From NCBI GenBank assembly GCA_937139565.1, contig CAKZQH010000072.1, forward strand, positions 1 to 64,000: DNA of 64,000 nucleotides. Reading direction: 5' to 3'. The DNA is from an uncultured Nitrospiraceae bacterium (GTDB lineage Bacteria; Nitrospirota; Thermodesulfovibrionia; Thermodesulfovibrionales; Thermodesulfovibrionaceae). The notes under the pieces are model-generated. The model ran no database searches. It worked only from the letters and a program-made list of their open reading frames with translations, and was not told the origin of the DNA. The position numbers were made by a program, and so were the translations under genes. How positions within the stretch are numbered: position 1 is the stretch's first letter; each line of letters opens with the position of its first letter. Shown here in pieces: positions 52,307-61,695 of the stretch.

Positions 52307-52386
52307 AAATTTATCTTTTCACTTAATTATACTCTTTCAAAAGACTGAATCCAACTTTAAGTAAAAAAAAAGATATAAGCTATTGG

Positions 52387-52824
52387 TCAATCATCAAATT
52401 GAGAAATTTGAAGCAAAAGTTTTCTGAAAAACTCGTTTTCTTCACATGCTTTCAGCCAAGTGCAGACTGAACAATACTTTTTATACCAATCACTAAAAAA
52501 GTGAGGAATTTTATTTTTCAGCACATTCCAATCTACATATCCGCCTTTTTCCATTTCTAAAAAAATAAGTGCATCATTATCCATCTGTCTTATTTCTATA
52601 TCAGCATTTTCGCTGTAGCTACATCTATTATCTTTAAGATTAAAACATCTTTTACAGACATCATCTGCTCCATCTGATATTTCTATGATTTCATTGTTAG
52701 CTCTTATCATAAGATCTTTTAAATTATTGATAAATGCTTCATCATAGCCTTGTCCTGAAAAGAAATGAAGACATATAAGATGATGACCTCTAAGTCTGAT
52801 TTTTCTATTTATTTCTCTATTCAT
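52387..52824 (-). CDS. DUF1284 cysteine-rich protein
   Basis: From ATG 52824 the product is about 145 residues; a TTG at 52863 would add 13. It starts KIRLRGHHLICLHFFSGQGY, the DUF1284 signature, and has conserved cysteines in DDVCKRCFNLKDNRCSY and CSVCTWLKACE that could bind an iron-sulfur cluster or zinc. The family role is unknown. It overlaps the adenine deaminase gene, so the two form an operon. Confidence 0.75.
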   Translation of the reverse strand: MNREINRKIRLRGHHLICLHFFSGQGYDEAFINNLKDLMIRANNEIIEISDGADDVCKRCFNLKDNRCSYSENADIEIRQMDNDALIFLEMEKGGYVDWNVLKNKIPHFFSDWYKKYCSVCTWLKACEENEFFRKLLLQISQFDD

Positions 52825-54529
52825 CTTCAAACAATGATGTGTATTTAAATTTTTCTGAGTCAAATAACCCCCTATCAGTAAGTTTTAGTGCAGGTATGAC
52901 AGGCAATGTCATAAAAGAAAGAGTCATAAACGGAGCTTTTAACAAACTGCCAAGTTCCTTTGCTTTTCTGTCCAGTTGTTTGTATTTATTTGAAACAAAA
53001 TTACAGTCCCTTTCTGACATCAATCCTGCAACTGGCAGAGGAAGTATCTCTTCAACATCGTTGAAAATCAATGAAAGACCCCCTTTACTTCGAATAATCA
53101 AATTTACTGCTTTAGCGATTTCACTATCATCTACTCCAACACATACTATGTTGTGAGAGTCATGGGCTACTGATGAGGCAATGGCACCTTTTTTTAAGCC
53201 AAAGTTTTTTACAAATCCCACTGCTGGTGGGTGGTCCTCATACCTGTTTATTACTGCTATTTTTAAAATATCTCTGCTCACATCTGAGACTATATAGCCA
53301 TCTACAGTTTTTGGCTTTTTAATGAGTTTTTTTGTATATATCTGGCTATCTACTGCTTCAATAACTTTTATTAAATCTCCTTGCGCTGGAATTCTAAAGT
53401 CTTCAGGGCTTTTTTCCTTTGCATTGAATTTGTTTAAAATATCAATATTTGTATTCTCTGAAAAATTAATTAGACTATGTCCTTCTATTTGCAATACTTT
53501 TCCATCAACTACAGTGCAGAGTATATTAAAGTTCTTCAAATCATCCACTAATAGAAAGTTAGCTTTATCATCCTTTTGCAAAAAACTAAAATCTATTTCA
53601 TAGTGCCTGGCAGCATTGAAAGATGCTGCTCTCAATACATCTATAGGGTCATAACCCCAGTTTAAAAGTTGTTTTATCATTAGATTAATATTGCCTTTTA
53701 TCAAATCATCAGGATGGATGTCATCACTACAGAGCATACACATCTGAGGATACTCTTTTATTAGAGGAGCAAGTGCTTCAAGGTTTTTCGCTGCGGAACC
53801 TTCTCTTATTTGAATCTTCATGCCGTTAAGTATCTTTTCTTTTCCCTCATCATAGGTAGTTACTTCATGGTCAGTAGTAATTCCTGCTTTTATGTAGAGC
53901 AAAAGTTCTCTATCTCTTAGTCCTGGCGCATGTCCATCAATCTTTTTTCCATATTTTTTGGCTATCTCAATTTTTTCCATTATTTTTTTGTCCCCTCCAA
54001 TTACTGCAGGATAGTTCATGACTTCGCTTAAATATCCCACCTCTTGATTTTTCATTAAATTTTCAATATCCTCTGCCTCTATCTTTCCTCCTGTAGTTTC
54101 AAGATCTGTGGCTGGTACACAGCTTGGTGCTCCAAAATAAAATCTGAAAGGGAGATTTCTGCTTTCGTTTATCATGTATCTAACTCCATCAACTCCTAAA
54201 ACATTAGCAATCTCATGAGGATCTGAAAAACATGCAATAACACCATGTTTTATTGCAACTGAGGCAAACTCCACTGGAGTAAGCATAGAGCTTTCAACAT
54301 GAACATGAGAATCTATAAATCCTGGAATTATATAAAAATTGGGAGCATCATTTACTGGTTTTACCGCTGTTATTATGCCGTTTTTAATGGTCAGTTGCCC
54401 TTTAAAAATCTTTTTGTTGATTATATCAACAATATATCCACTGACGCTCTTTACTGAGAGTGTTTTTTTCTTTTGACTTAAACTTAGGGCTCTCATTAAG
54501 ACTGGACTCATTTTAAAACTCTCAGTCAA
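52817..54529 (-). CDS. ade: adenine deaminase (AdeC type)
   Basis: The 570-residue amidohydrolase has the metal-binding start FIDSHVHVESSMLTP (about 65-79), ACFSDPHEIANVLG, the later KIDGHAPGL and ADGIT-like segments, and MCLCSDD-like LCSDDIHPDDL. The C-terminal domain holds SVAHDSHNIVCVG. These are standard AdeC features, and the enzyme makes hypoxanthine from adenine. The start is TTG 54529 with GGAGGG about eight bases upstream. A hairpin at 54651-54675 separates it from the upstream protease gene. Confidence 0.92.
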   Translation of the reverse strand: MTESFKMSPVLMRALSLSQKKKTLSVKSVSGYIVDIINKKIFKGQLTIKNGIITAVKPVNDAPNFYIIPGFIDSHVHVESSMLTPVEFASVAIKHGVIACFSDPHEIANVLGVDGVRYMINESRNLPFRFYFGAPSCVPATDLETTGGKIEAEDIENLMKNQEVGYLSEVMNYPAVIGGDKKIMEKIEIAKKYGKKIDGHAPGLRDRELLLYIKAGITTDHEVTTYDEGKEKILNGMKIQIREGSAAKNLEALAPLIKEYPQMCMLCSDDIHPDDLIKGNINLMIKQLLNWGYDPIDVLRAASFNAARHYEIDFSFLQKDDKANFLLVDDLKNFNILCTVVDGKVLQIEGHSLINFSENTNIDILNKFNAKEKSPEDFRIPAQGDLIKVIEAVDSQIYTKKLIKKPKTVDGYIVSDVSRDILKIAVINRYEDHPPAVGFVKNFGLKKGAIASSVAHDSHNIVCVGVDDSEIAKAVNLIIRSKGGLSLIFNDVEEILPLPVAGLMSERDCNFVSNKYKQLDRKAKELGSLLKAPFMTLSFMTLPVIPALKLTDRGLFDSEKFKYTSLFEDE

Positions 54530-54650
54530 ATTTTTTGCCCTCCTGCAAAAAATTAAGTATATTTTACAAAAATCAATGATTCATCTCTAAATTTATCAAT
54601 CAAATATTCAGTGAGCTCGATGATAAACTCTTTGTATTACAATGGATAGG

Positions 54651-54675
54651 CCGTGGAGGCTTATAACCTCCACGG
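54651..54675. terminator. hairpin between the protease and adenine deaminase genes
   Basis: CCGTGGAGG (54651-54659) and CCTCCACGG (54667-54675) form a perfect 9-bp stem with a seven-base loop, 30 bases after the protease stop. No T-run follows on the minus strand, so it may be a weak terminator or RNA-end protector. Confidence 0.45.
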
Positions 54676-54704
54676 AAGTATTATTATAAAATTCTGAATC
54701 CTAC

Positions 54705-56288
54705 TTACTCTAAAAAAGTCCTGGAGCCAAGAAATCCCTCTTGAGTTGGATCTTGGGAATAATAGTGATAATGAATCCAACCAGTGCTTGCAGGAGGTTG
54801 ATTATTGTCATCGTAATGGGGAGTATCATCGGTATAATGCATTCTTCTTGCCCAATTAAAAGCTTCCTGCATGCTGATCTTGCCGTTTTCATCCCAGTCA
54901 ATATCTATTGCAACTTCTTTACCTTTACGATCTCTAATTTTCTCTCCATCAGGTGTGCGTCCCATTAAGACAGTGAAAAACCAGTAAGTAAATTCATTGT
55001 ATTTTGCAACACCCCCTGCCTTTGGCCATCTTGCTCTGGAAATTTGGTTTGGACCTGCTGCAGACATGATAATTCTATTAGGTCCTCTTAAATCATCAAT
55101 AAACCCTCCACTAAAGCACTGCTCCATTACAATTATCATTACTTTGTAGTGCCTGATTTTATTTACCTGTTCAGCAAACTCATCATCATACATTGTCCCA
55201 CGATTAGGACCAAGAATAATTGCCTCATCTACTCTGAGCAAATCATTTTTATCTTTATCTTTATTATAATCTTGATTGTATTGAGCTTCTGAAATAAGAT
55301 CTTCCGTCTGTTCATTATCTGTATCAAATCTAGCTGACTGGAGTCCTGCCTCCAAGTCGCCCCGTTTTTTTAATAGTAAGCCTCCTCCATGATTGTTAAT
55401 CATTATAAAAAGCTTATCATGACTCGTCATTTTTGTGGCTAAGTTATTAAAAACTCTCTCAATATTTTCTCTTGATGCCTCAAGAATATTGGGAATAGTG
55501 CCTTTAACTTTAGCTTCTACCTTATCATCAGGCTCAAAACCATCGTGATAGAGCACGTTTATATTCTCTGCAGGATATCCTCTGTCTCTTAAAATTTGGT
55601 ACATACACAAAAGATCATTCCAATAGCGAATATGGTTACTTTCATATCCACCTCCACCAGCAATAAGAACTGCATATTTGCCTTCAGGATAGGCTTGATG
55701 AGGTCCAATTTTCTCAATTGTTTCGATTATTCGTGATTTTCTTATTCTCTCTTTTATTTGTTCACTTGGTGGTTCGGTAACTGAATCATCGATCTTTGGA
55801 ATGTCTGTAAATTTGTCCTTAATTTGGTCAAAAAAGGAAGAAGTTCTCTTATCGGTAAGTCTTGCATCTGCTAATTTTTGAATGTTAAGTGTTTGAATGA
55901 CAACAGATTCTGCTCTAACTGTTTTTGGATCTTTTTGTTCAGGCTTTCTTAAAATCCCCTTAACAGATATTCTGTCACCTGACTTGATACCTGCTGGTAT
56001 ATTGCCAACAATGGGAATAAAGGAATGCGTTGGAAGAGGAATATTATCGTATGTTCTTTCTATGTTATCAATAATCATAGGAATTGAACCTGCATAGTAA
56101 TAACCTTCTACACTAACTTCACTGTTAAGAAATTTGAGAATTTCAGGAGAACGAAGTTGTTTTTTCAAAACTATTTCAGATTGTGACTGATTGGATTGAA
56201 ATTGGCTTGATTGAGCACTAACGGTACACACAGTGAACAGCATAGAGCAAAAAATAAAAATTACTAAAAAAACTCTTTCTCTTCTCAT
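54705..56288 (-). CDS. secreted legumain/caspase-like cysteine peptidase (C13 type) with EF-hand loop
   Basis: The 527-residue protein has a signal peptide (about 1-25) and a small OB-like domain (about 45-135; IKSGDRISVKGILRKPEQ). The peptidase region (about 200-500) starts KYAVLIAGGGGYESNHIRYWND. Its catalytic pair is the His of MINNHGGG (His300) and the Cys of VMEQCFSGGF (Cys391), the spacing and motifs of C13 legumain-like enzymes. An EF-hand-type loop DWDENGKISMQE (464-475) lies after the catalytic Cys and suggests calcium control. No substrate or partner is visible nearby. Confidence 0.8.
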   Translation of the reverse strand: MRRERVFLVIFIFCSMLFTVCTVSAQSSQFQSNQSQSEIVLKKQLRSPEILKFLNSEVSVEGYYYAGSIPMIIDNIERTYDNIPLPTHSFIPIVGNIPAGIKSGDRISVKGILRKPEQKDPKTVRAESVVIQTLNIQKLADARLTDKRTSSFFDQIKDKFTDIPKIDDSVTEPPSEQIKERIRKSRIIETIEKIGPHQAYPEGKYAVLIAGGGGYESNHIRYWNDLLCMYQILRDRGYPAENINVLYHDGFEPDDKVEAKVKGTIPNILEASRENIERVFNNLATKMTSHDKLFIMINNHGGGLLLKKRGDLEAGLQSARFDTDNEQTEDLISEAQYNQDYNKDKDKNDLLRVDEAIILGPNRGTMYDDEFAEQVNKIRHYKVMIIVMEQCFSGGFIDDLRGPNRIIMSAAGPNQISRARWPKAGGVAKYNEFTYWFFTVLMGRTPDGEKIRDRKGKEVAIDIDWDENGKISMQEAFNWARRMHYTDDTPHYDDNNQPPASTGWIHYHYYSQDPTQEGFLGSRTFLE

Positions 56289-56752
56289 TTTTTTCTCCTT
56301 TTATTTTTTAAAAGAACAACGAATTTGTTCCTGTTAAATTAAAAAAAACAACTCTCAAAAAAGTCAATAAAAATTTTAAACCTCGACATAAAAAAGTAAG
56401 GAGTTAAATCAAAGTTGTCTCTAATGAATTAAGGCAAGTTGGTAATATCTTACATACATAGTAGCTCATAGAAATCCCATTCCGCCATTTCGAGGAGTGA
56501 AACTCTTCGATTCGCTCAGAATTACAAATAAAATATCCATTGAGAGGATCGATACCTGCAGTTCTATCCTCACTTAAAGAGCGTTTTGTGGTATCAAGAC
56601 ACTTATAATGACGAAGAAATAGAAAGAGGATTTATGATAAGTCCCTTTAAAAAAAGTGTTTCGAAATTTTAAGATAAAAAATACAGAAGATATATACTCT
56701 CTACTCTTTTGATTCTTTGTAAAAATTTTAAATCTACATTTTTGTAACTTTT
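56289..56752. other. intergenic region, no gene seen
   Basis: This AT-rich spacer separates the protease and chemoreceptor genes, which are divergent. Around 56480-56525 is a diverged palindromic repeat (TTTCGAGGAGTGAAACTCTTCGATTCG) of the dispersed type. The short minus-strand frame at 56574-56768 has no ribosome site or family resemblance. I see no RNA gene. Confidence 0.5.
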
Positions 56753-56781
56753 TTGATTTTGATATCAAATGATATGATAAT
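56753..56781 (+). promoter_or_regulatory. possible sigma70 promoter of the chemoreceptor gene
   Basis: TTGATT (56753-56758), a 17-base spacer and GATAAT (56776-56781) fit a sigma70 promoter 38 bases before the start codon. A palindrome TTTGATATCAAA overlaps the spacer and could be an operator. No sigma28 motif was found. Confidence 0.4.
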
Positions 56782-56819
56782 TATTTACAAAGTCCATAAA
56801 ATAAATGGGAGGAGGAATA

Positions 56820-58445
56820 ATGAGACTGTTAAACAATCTTTCAATAACAACCAAACTTTACTCAGCCTTTGGTTTTATCTTTGCCTGTTTTATTTTGATT
56901 TCAGCTTTTGTCCTTTATCAATTGCATTTCGAAATTAAAAAGGATGCTCACAGGCTAAATGAGCGTATTGATAAAACTGCTTATGTTGCAGATATGAGAA
57001 AGGCTATATCAGACATTTACTACCATATAGGCTTTATGATGGTAACTTCAGATATAAGTGAAGTTAAAAAATCGTTTGAATCAATAACAAAAAGCAGAGA
57101 GAATTATAAAAAGGCTATAGAAGAGTTAAAGAAAACGACACGCACAGAAGAAGGTAAAAAACTCATACAGAGCCTTGAAGATACACTTGCCTCTGCTCGT
57201 AGCACCAACAATAAAATCATTGAACTCTGTCAGGCTGGTCGTCAAAAGGAAGCGATGCTATTAAAAGGGGATTATGAAAAAGGTTACTACGGAATACAAA
57301 AAGCCTTTGATGATTTAGTTCTTTTTCAGCAAAAACAAGCTAAAAAAGAAGAAGAACATTTAACATCTTCCATTAACTTTGGTTCAGTTGGGCTTTTAGT
57401 TGGTGGTTTTATAGCTCTTGTTGTTTCTATTGTTTTTATTTCCATCATTGTACTCCCCATAAGAAAGGCTGTTCTTGAGATAGAATCAGCGATGGAACGA
57501 GTAGGTCAGGGAGATATGACTGTTACAATAAAAACAGACAGAAAGGATGAACTTGGTAAAATTATGCTATCTACTGGAAAAGCCATTGAATCAATCAAGG
57601 CTCTAATTGCTGAATCTAAGACCATAGTTTCATCACTTGCATCATCTTCAGAAGAACTCTCTGCAACAACTGAACAAATTTCACGAACACTTAATAATCA
57701 GGCTGAAAGAACATCTCAGATAGCAACCTCTACAGAAGAAATGAGTCAGACTGTAGTTGACATTGCAAAAAATGCCTCTGGTATAGCAGAGACAAGCAAA
57801 GATACTCTTAAAACCGCTCAAGAAGGTGTGAAGGCAACTCAAAAAACAGCCGATGAAATTAAATCCATTGAGAAAGTAATCGCTCAGCTTGGCAAGGTAG
57901 TAGGTGATTTAAACACAAAATCTGTTCAGATTGGTGAAATAGTAACAGTAATCAAGGATATAGCAGACCAGACCAATCTACTTGCGCTAAATGCAGCCAT
58001 AGAAGCAGCTAGAGCAGGAGAGCAAGGTAGAGGTTTTGCAGTAGTGGCAGATGAGGTACGGAAACTAGCAGAGAGAACTGCTAAAGCAACAGATGAAATA
58101 GCCTCAATGATTAACAGCATACAAACTGAAGTAAACTCTGCTACAAAAGAGATGGAAAATGCAAAGGATAAAGTCAACACAGGAGTGTCTTTGTCCGAAA
58201 ATGCTTCTTTTATGATAGAGGAGATGATGAAGAATATTGAGAATTTACAATCAATGATACAGCAAATTGCAAGTGCTACAGAAGAGATGTCCTCTGTTGC
58301 TGAACATGTATCTCAGGATATAGTTACGATTTCAACAGGTGCAAAAGAAATAGCAAGTGCTGGAGAGCAAATAACACAAACAGCAACTGATATAGCAAAA
58401 CTTGGAAATGATTTGAAAGTAGCGATAGATAAGTTTAAGGTCTAG
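56820..58445 (+). CDS. methyl-accepting chemotaxis protein
   Basis: The start is ATG 56820 (MRLLNNLS), with GGAGGAGG about five bases upstream; an ATG 15 bases earlier lies on the ribosome site itself. The product of 541 residues has TM1 (about 8-30), a four-helix-bundle periplasmic sensor (about 31-185), TM2 (about 190-212), HAMP (about 213-265) and a long signalling coil. The hairpin tip is [41 protein letters not shown]. The ligand is unknown. No CheW/CheA genes are nearby. The end [17 protein letters not shown] lacks a CheR-binding pentapeptide. Confidence 0.92.
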   Translation: MRLLNNLSITTKLYSAFGFIFACFILISAFVLYQLHFEIKKDAHRLNERIDKTAYVADMRKAISDIYYHIGFMMVTSDISEVKKSFESITKSRENYKKAIEELKKTTRTEEGKKLIQSLEDTLASARSTNNKIIELCQAGRQKEAMLLKGDYEKGYYGIQKAFDDLVLFQQKQAKKEEEHLTSSINFGSVGLLVGGFIALVVSIVFISIIVLPIRKAVLEIESAMERVGQGDMTVTIKTDRKDELGKIMLSTGKAIESIKALIAESKTIVSSLASSSEELSATTEQISRTLNNQAERTSQIATSTEEMSQTVVDIAKNASGIAETSKDTLKTAQEGVKATQKTADEIKSIEKVIAQLGKVVGDLNTKSVQIGEIVTVIKDIADQTNLLALNAAIEAARAGEQGRGFAVVADEVRKLAERTAKATDEIASMINSIQTEVNSATKEMENAKDKVNTGVSLSENASFMIEEMMKNIENLQSMIQQIASATEEMSSVAEHVSQDIVTISTGAKEIASAGEQITQTATDIAKLGNDLKVAIDKFKV

Positions 58446-58481
58446 ATGCAATAAATACTATATTGTCTTGGAGATAATATG

Positions 58482-59533
58482 CCCCCATTTTTTTAAAAGG
58501 TATAAATATGAAATTTTAGTACTTATGCACCCAAACATTGACAAAGTATTTACATGCTATGCATAAATACCTCCTACTCAAGTTTAGCCCGACTTCATCA
58601 ATTTAGGGCATATTTTATTTAAAAAAACTAAATATTTCAGAGACTTATATTTTCCTTTCCCACCTAAGGTAGTCTAATGACTTTTATACTTTTCAAAGCC
58701 AATTTCTCTCTTTCTTTGTTTACTAATATCAAAAATCTTTACCTGTAAAACTTGAATCAAAAGATGAATACTATCTCCGTTGATTTCTACCTTTAATCCT
58801 TTGAATTCTACATATAATCTTTCTGCTATGAAGGTATCACGATTAACAAAAGACAAGGTTCTAATGAGGTTGGTAAAGGATAGAGTGGACTATGAGGGAG
58901 AGAATAAAGGCAGGAAGGGGATCTCTGAGAACATAGCGTATGCATTTTGTCACTGCGAGCCTCTCGATGAGGCAAAGCAGTTTCTGACACCCCTCACATG
59001 TCACTGCGAGGCCATGAAGTGGTAGAGGTAGTCTCAAAGACCAACGGAATGAGATCCCTTCGTCGCTTGTGCTCCTCGCAATGATAGAGAGGGAAGAGAC
59101 GAGATCCCTTCGTCGCTTGCGCTCCTCGCAATGACAGGAAAGAAAAGCCTCGCAATGACACTTCCCTTTGTCACTGCGAGGGACTCGATGTCCCGAAGCA
59201 GTCTCTAAAGCCTGTTTTAACGACGAGATTGCTTCGCTATCGCTCGCAATGACATAAGAGGGGGGCTCCAATTACAGAAAGGGGGAGAGGTTCTAATTGC
59301 AAGAATAGAGCGGAACGTAGAGAGATGATCAGATTCGCAAATGAGATAACAAGGGAGGAGGAAAATATAGACAGTTAGAGGAAAATCAGATGGTTTAAAA
59401 ATAACTTAGAAGGCATGGAGACTAATTTTAAGATGATAAATAATTGATTTACAGTGGTTTTTAAGTTCCTAGTGATGAAGCTGGGTTAGAGTATAGTAAG
59501 ATTATATTCGTATTTATGTTGTTCCAAAAATGG
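58482..59533. mobile_element. decayed insertion sequence, copy C
   Basis: The right end TTCCAAAAATGG (59522-59533) is the exact reverse complement of the left end of copy A (2110-2121). The left end (from about 58482) aligns with copy A over 60 bases, including ACTTATGCACCCAAACATTG. Inside are a shortened transposase tail (58588-58680, minus), the block shared with repeat B (58588-59010) and a REP-like cluster. No intact transposase frame remains, so the copy cannot move by itself. Confidence 0.55.
58945..59255. repeat. cluster of REP-like palindromic repeats (C)
   Basis: The cluster contains forward units starting GTCACTGCGAG (58949, 58999, 59170) and reverse units ending CTCGCAATGACA (59050-59084, 59101-59135, 59224-59253). 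Units are arranged head to head, as in bacterial interspersed mosaic elements. Several copies match cluster A nearly base for base, for example CCCTTCGTCGCTTGCGCTCC. Confidence 0.85.
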
Positions 59534-59556
59534 ATAGCAGGTCATTAGGATAAGTT

Positions 59557-60270
59557 TTATACTTCTTCTTTCAAAAAGATACCATCAAGCATTTTAAGTT
59601 TACGCTTGCATTTTCTTGCAATTGCATCGTTGTGAGTGACAATTATAAAAGTAGTTTTACTTTCCTCGTTTATTAATTGAAACAATTCAAAAAGTTCCAT
59701 TGCAGAATGGGAATCAAGATTTCCAGTTGGTTCATCAGCAAGTATCACAGCTGGGTCATTAAAAAGTGCTCTTGCTACTGCTACTCTTTGCTGTTCTCCA
59801 CCTGAGATTTCACCTGGATAGTGAAGGGCTTTTTTATCTATTCCAAGTTTTTTCAGAATTTCATAAGCTCTATCTTTTATCTCACTATGTTTTTTTCTCT
59901 GTCCCGCTGTCTCAATTTCTATTAGTTTAGGCATTATTACATTCTCCAATACATTAAACTCTGGTAAAAGATAGTGAAACTGAAATACAAATCCTATATG
60001 TTTATTTCGAAAATAAGAAAGTGCCTGTTCTGAGAGTTTCGTAGGATTTATTTCTTTATCAATTAAATACCTAATCTCGCCAGATGTGGGTTTATCTAAG
60101 GTCCCTATTATATGAAGAAAAGTGCTTTTGCCAACTCCAGATGCTCCTGTTATAGCAACAATATCTCCTTCATATGCAATAAAATCAATTCCTTTCAGAA
60201 CCTCTAAAGTACCAGCTTTTGTGGAATAGCTTTTTTTGAGGTTATTAGTGGTTAGTATCTCTTTTTTCAT
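59557..60270 (-). CDS. lolD: lipoprotein-releasing ABC transporter ATPase LolD
   Basis: The 237-residue ATPase has Walker A GASGVGKST (about 40-48), signature ISGGEQQRVAVARA (about 149-162), Walker B ILADEPTGNLD and H-loop VTHNDAIA. These are the MacB/LolD type. With LolC/E it extracts lipoproteins from the inner membrane for delivery to the outer membrane. It overlaps the small membrane-protein gene upstream by about 26 bases. It is the end of a lysS-lolC/E-small gene-lolD run. Confidence 0.9.
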   Translation of the reverse strand: MKKEILTTNNLKKSYSTKAGTLEVLKGIDFIAYEGDIVAITGASGVGKSTFLHIIGTLDKPTSGEIRYLIDKEINPTKLSEQALSYFRNKHIGFVFQFHYLLPEFNVLENVIMPKLIEIETAGQRKKHSEIKDRAYEILKKLGIDKKALHYPGEISGGEQQRVAVARALFNDPAVILADEPTGNLDSHSAMELFELFQLINEESKTTFIIVTHNDAIARKCKRKLKMLDGIFLKEEV

Positions 60271-60490
60271 CCTTTTTGAAGGGCTTGCTCATCTCTTCGA
60301 ATTTTTTAAGTACATAATTGTGAATGCTGTCTGCTTTTTCAGCCACATAATGTATTGCTTTTTTAACTACTCCTGTTGTTTTATCCCCGATTTCTCTAAT
60401 TTTACCTCCGCCAAACAGAAGGGATACAATTAAAAAAACAATAAAGAGAATAATGCTAAGACATCCTAAGTTTCTTATAAATTTAAACAT
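60245..60490 (-). CDS. small single-pass membrane protein between lolC/E and lolD (TatA-like outline)
   Basis: The 81-residue protein has one membrane helix (about 9-27), then LLFGGGKIREIGDKTTGVVK, a long amphipathic helix and a basic polar tail. The order of short helix, Phe-Gly, Lys/Glu-Gly and amphipathic helix resembles TatA/TatB proteins, but the residues before the helix are unusual and the match is loose. Its ATG overlaps the lolC/E stop (TAATG), so it is coupled to the Lol genes. Confidence 0.6.
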   Translation of the reverse strand: MFKFIRNLGCLSIILFIVFLIVSLLFGGGKIREIGDKTTGVVKKAIHYVAEKADSIHNYVLKKFEEMSKPFKKDEKRDTNH

Positions 60491-61695
60491 TACTCATACC
60501 TCAATATGTCTACTGGGTTAATTTTTGATGCTCGATGAGCTGGATAAAGAGTTGACACAAGACTAATCACTAGGGCTGATAGGGAAATAATAATTATATC
60601 TAAAATTTTCACCTTCACGGGCAATTTACTTAAATAATACACATCTGCAGGCAATTTTACAATATCATAGGATTTAATTATTTCACAAAGAATTAATCCA
60701 CCCACCAACCCGATTATCGTTCCTATTACTCCTATTAAAAAACCCTCTGACATAAATATAAATTTTATAATTCTATCCGTTGCACCCATTGATTTTAGTA
60801 TAGCAATATCTCTCTGTTTTTCTACAACATTTACCATGAGCATGCTTATTATATTAAATGAAGCCACAAGAATTATGAGTGTAAGAATGACGAACATAGC
60901 AAATTTTTCAAGTTTTAAGGCTGAAAAGAGATTTCGGTTCATTTGCATCCAGTCTTTAACATAATAAGTACCTCCGAGCTCTTTTGTAAGAGCCTGACTC
61001 AAAATGTTTGCTCTATAAACATCTTTTAATCTTAATTGTATCCCTGTTACATTATCTCCGTAGTCAAAGAAATCTTGCGCAATTTTTAAATCTGTTATAG
61101 CAAGGTTTGCATCATATTCAAACATACCAATCTCAAAAATTCCAGTAACAATAAATTTCTTTACTTTTGGAATAATTCCCAATGGTCCTATTGAACCCAT
61201 CGGAGAAATAACAGTTATTGTGTCACCAGGCAGAATTCCAAGCACATTGGCAAGCTCTTTTCCAATCATAATCCAAGGAAGCTCTGTGTAATTATCGTAT
61301 TTGTATTTTACATGCTTAAAAACTTCAGTTGTTTTTCTATCATACTCAGGAATTATTCCTCGCAAATAAACACCGTGTGCCCTTTTTCCGCTTGATACAA
61401 GAACCTGACCTAAAACAAAGGGAGAATAGGCTTGTATTTCTTCTTTTTTTGATAGGTATTCAGTGAGAGCTTGATAATTTTTTATGCTTCCAGAATAATT
61501 TAGGACAACTGCATGGGCTTGTATTCCAAGAATTTTCTTTTGCAGGTCTTCATGAAATCCGCTTATTACAGAAAGCACTACTATTAGCGCCATTACTCCG
61601 AGGCAGACTCCACCAATTGAGACAATAGTTCCAAGAGAGGTTCCTCTTTTTCTGCTTTTTAAATATCTTAAGGCAATAAAAAGAGGAAGTCTCAT
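60490..61695 (-). CDS. lolC: lipoprotein-releasing system permease LolC/LolE
   Basis: The 401-residue permease has TM1 (about 20-45; LGTIVSIGGVCLGVMALIVVLSVISG-like), a large periplasmic MacB_PCD domain (about 50-250) and three C-terminal helices (FtsX domain, about 265-395). The end MLMVNVVEKQRDIAILKSMGATDRIIKF is typical of LolC/E. Only one permease gene is present, so it probably acts as a homodimer. The stop of lysS overlaps its start by four bases. Confidence 0.9.
   Translation of the reverse strand: MRLPLFIALRYLKSRKRGTSLGTIVSIGGVCLGVMALIVVLSVISGFHEDLQKKILGIQAHAVVLNYSGSIKNYQALTEYLSKKEEIQAYSPFVLGQVLVSSGKRAHGVYLRGIIPEYDRKTTEVFKHVKYKYDNYTELPWIMIGKELANVLGILPGDTITVISPMGSIGPLGIIPKVKKFIVTGIFEIGMFEYDANLAITDLKIAQDFFDYGDNVTGIQLRLKDVYRANILSQALTKELGGTYYVKDWMQMNRNLFSALKLEKFAMFVILTLIILVASFNIISMLMVNVVEKQRDIAILKSMGATDRIIKFIFMSEGFLIGVIGTIIGLVGGLILCEIIKSYDIVKLPADVYYLSKLPVKVKILDIIIISLSALVISLVSTLYPAHRASKINPVDILRYE

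Noticed and set aside
56574-56768. A 64-residue minus-strand frame upstream of the chemoreceptor
   Set aside because: It has no Shine-Dalgarno, low-complexity AT-driven composition and no recognisable domain.
58861-59271. A 136-residue minus-strand frame across the REP-like cluster C
   Set aside because: Its sequence (VIASDSEAIS, CHCEER) is the common artefact of translating GTCATTGCGAG-type repeats.
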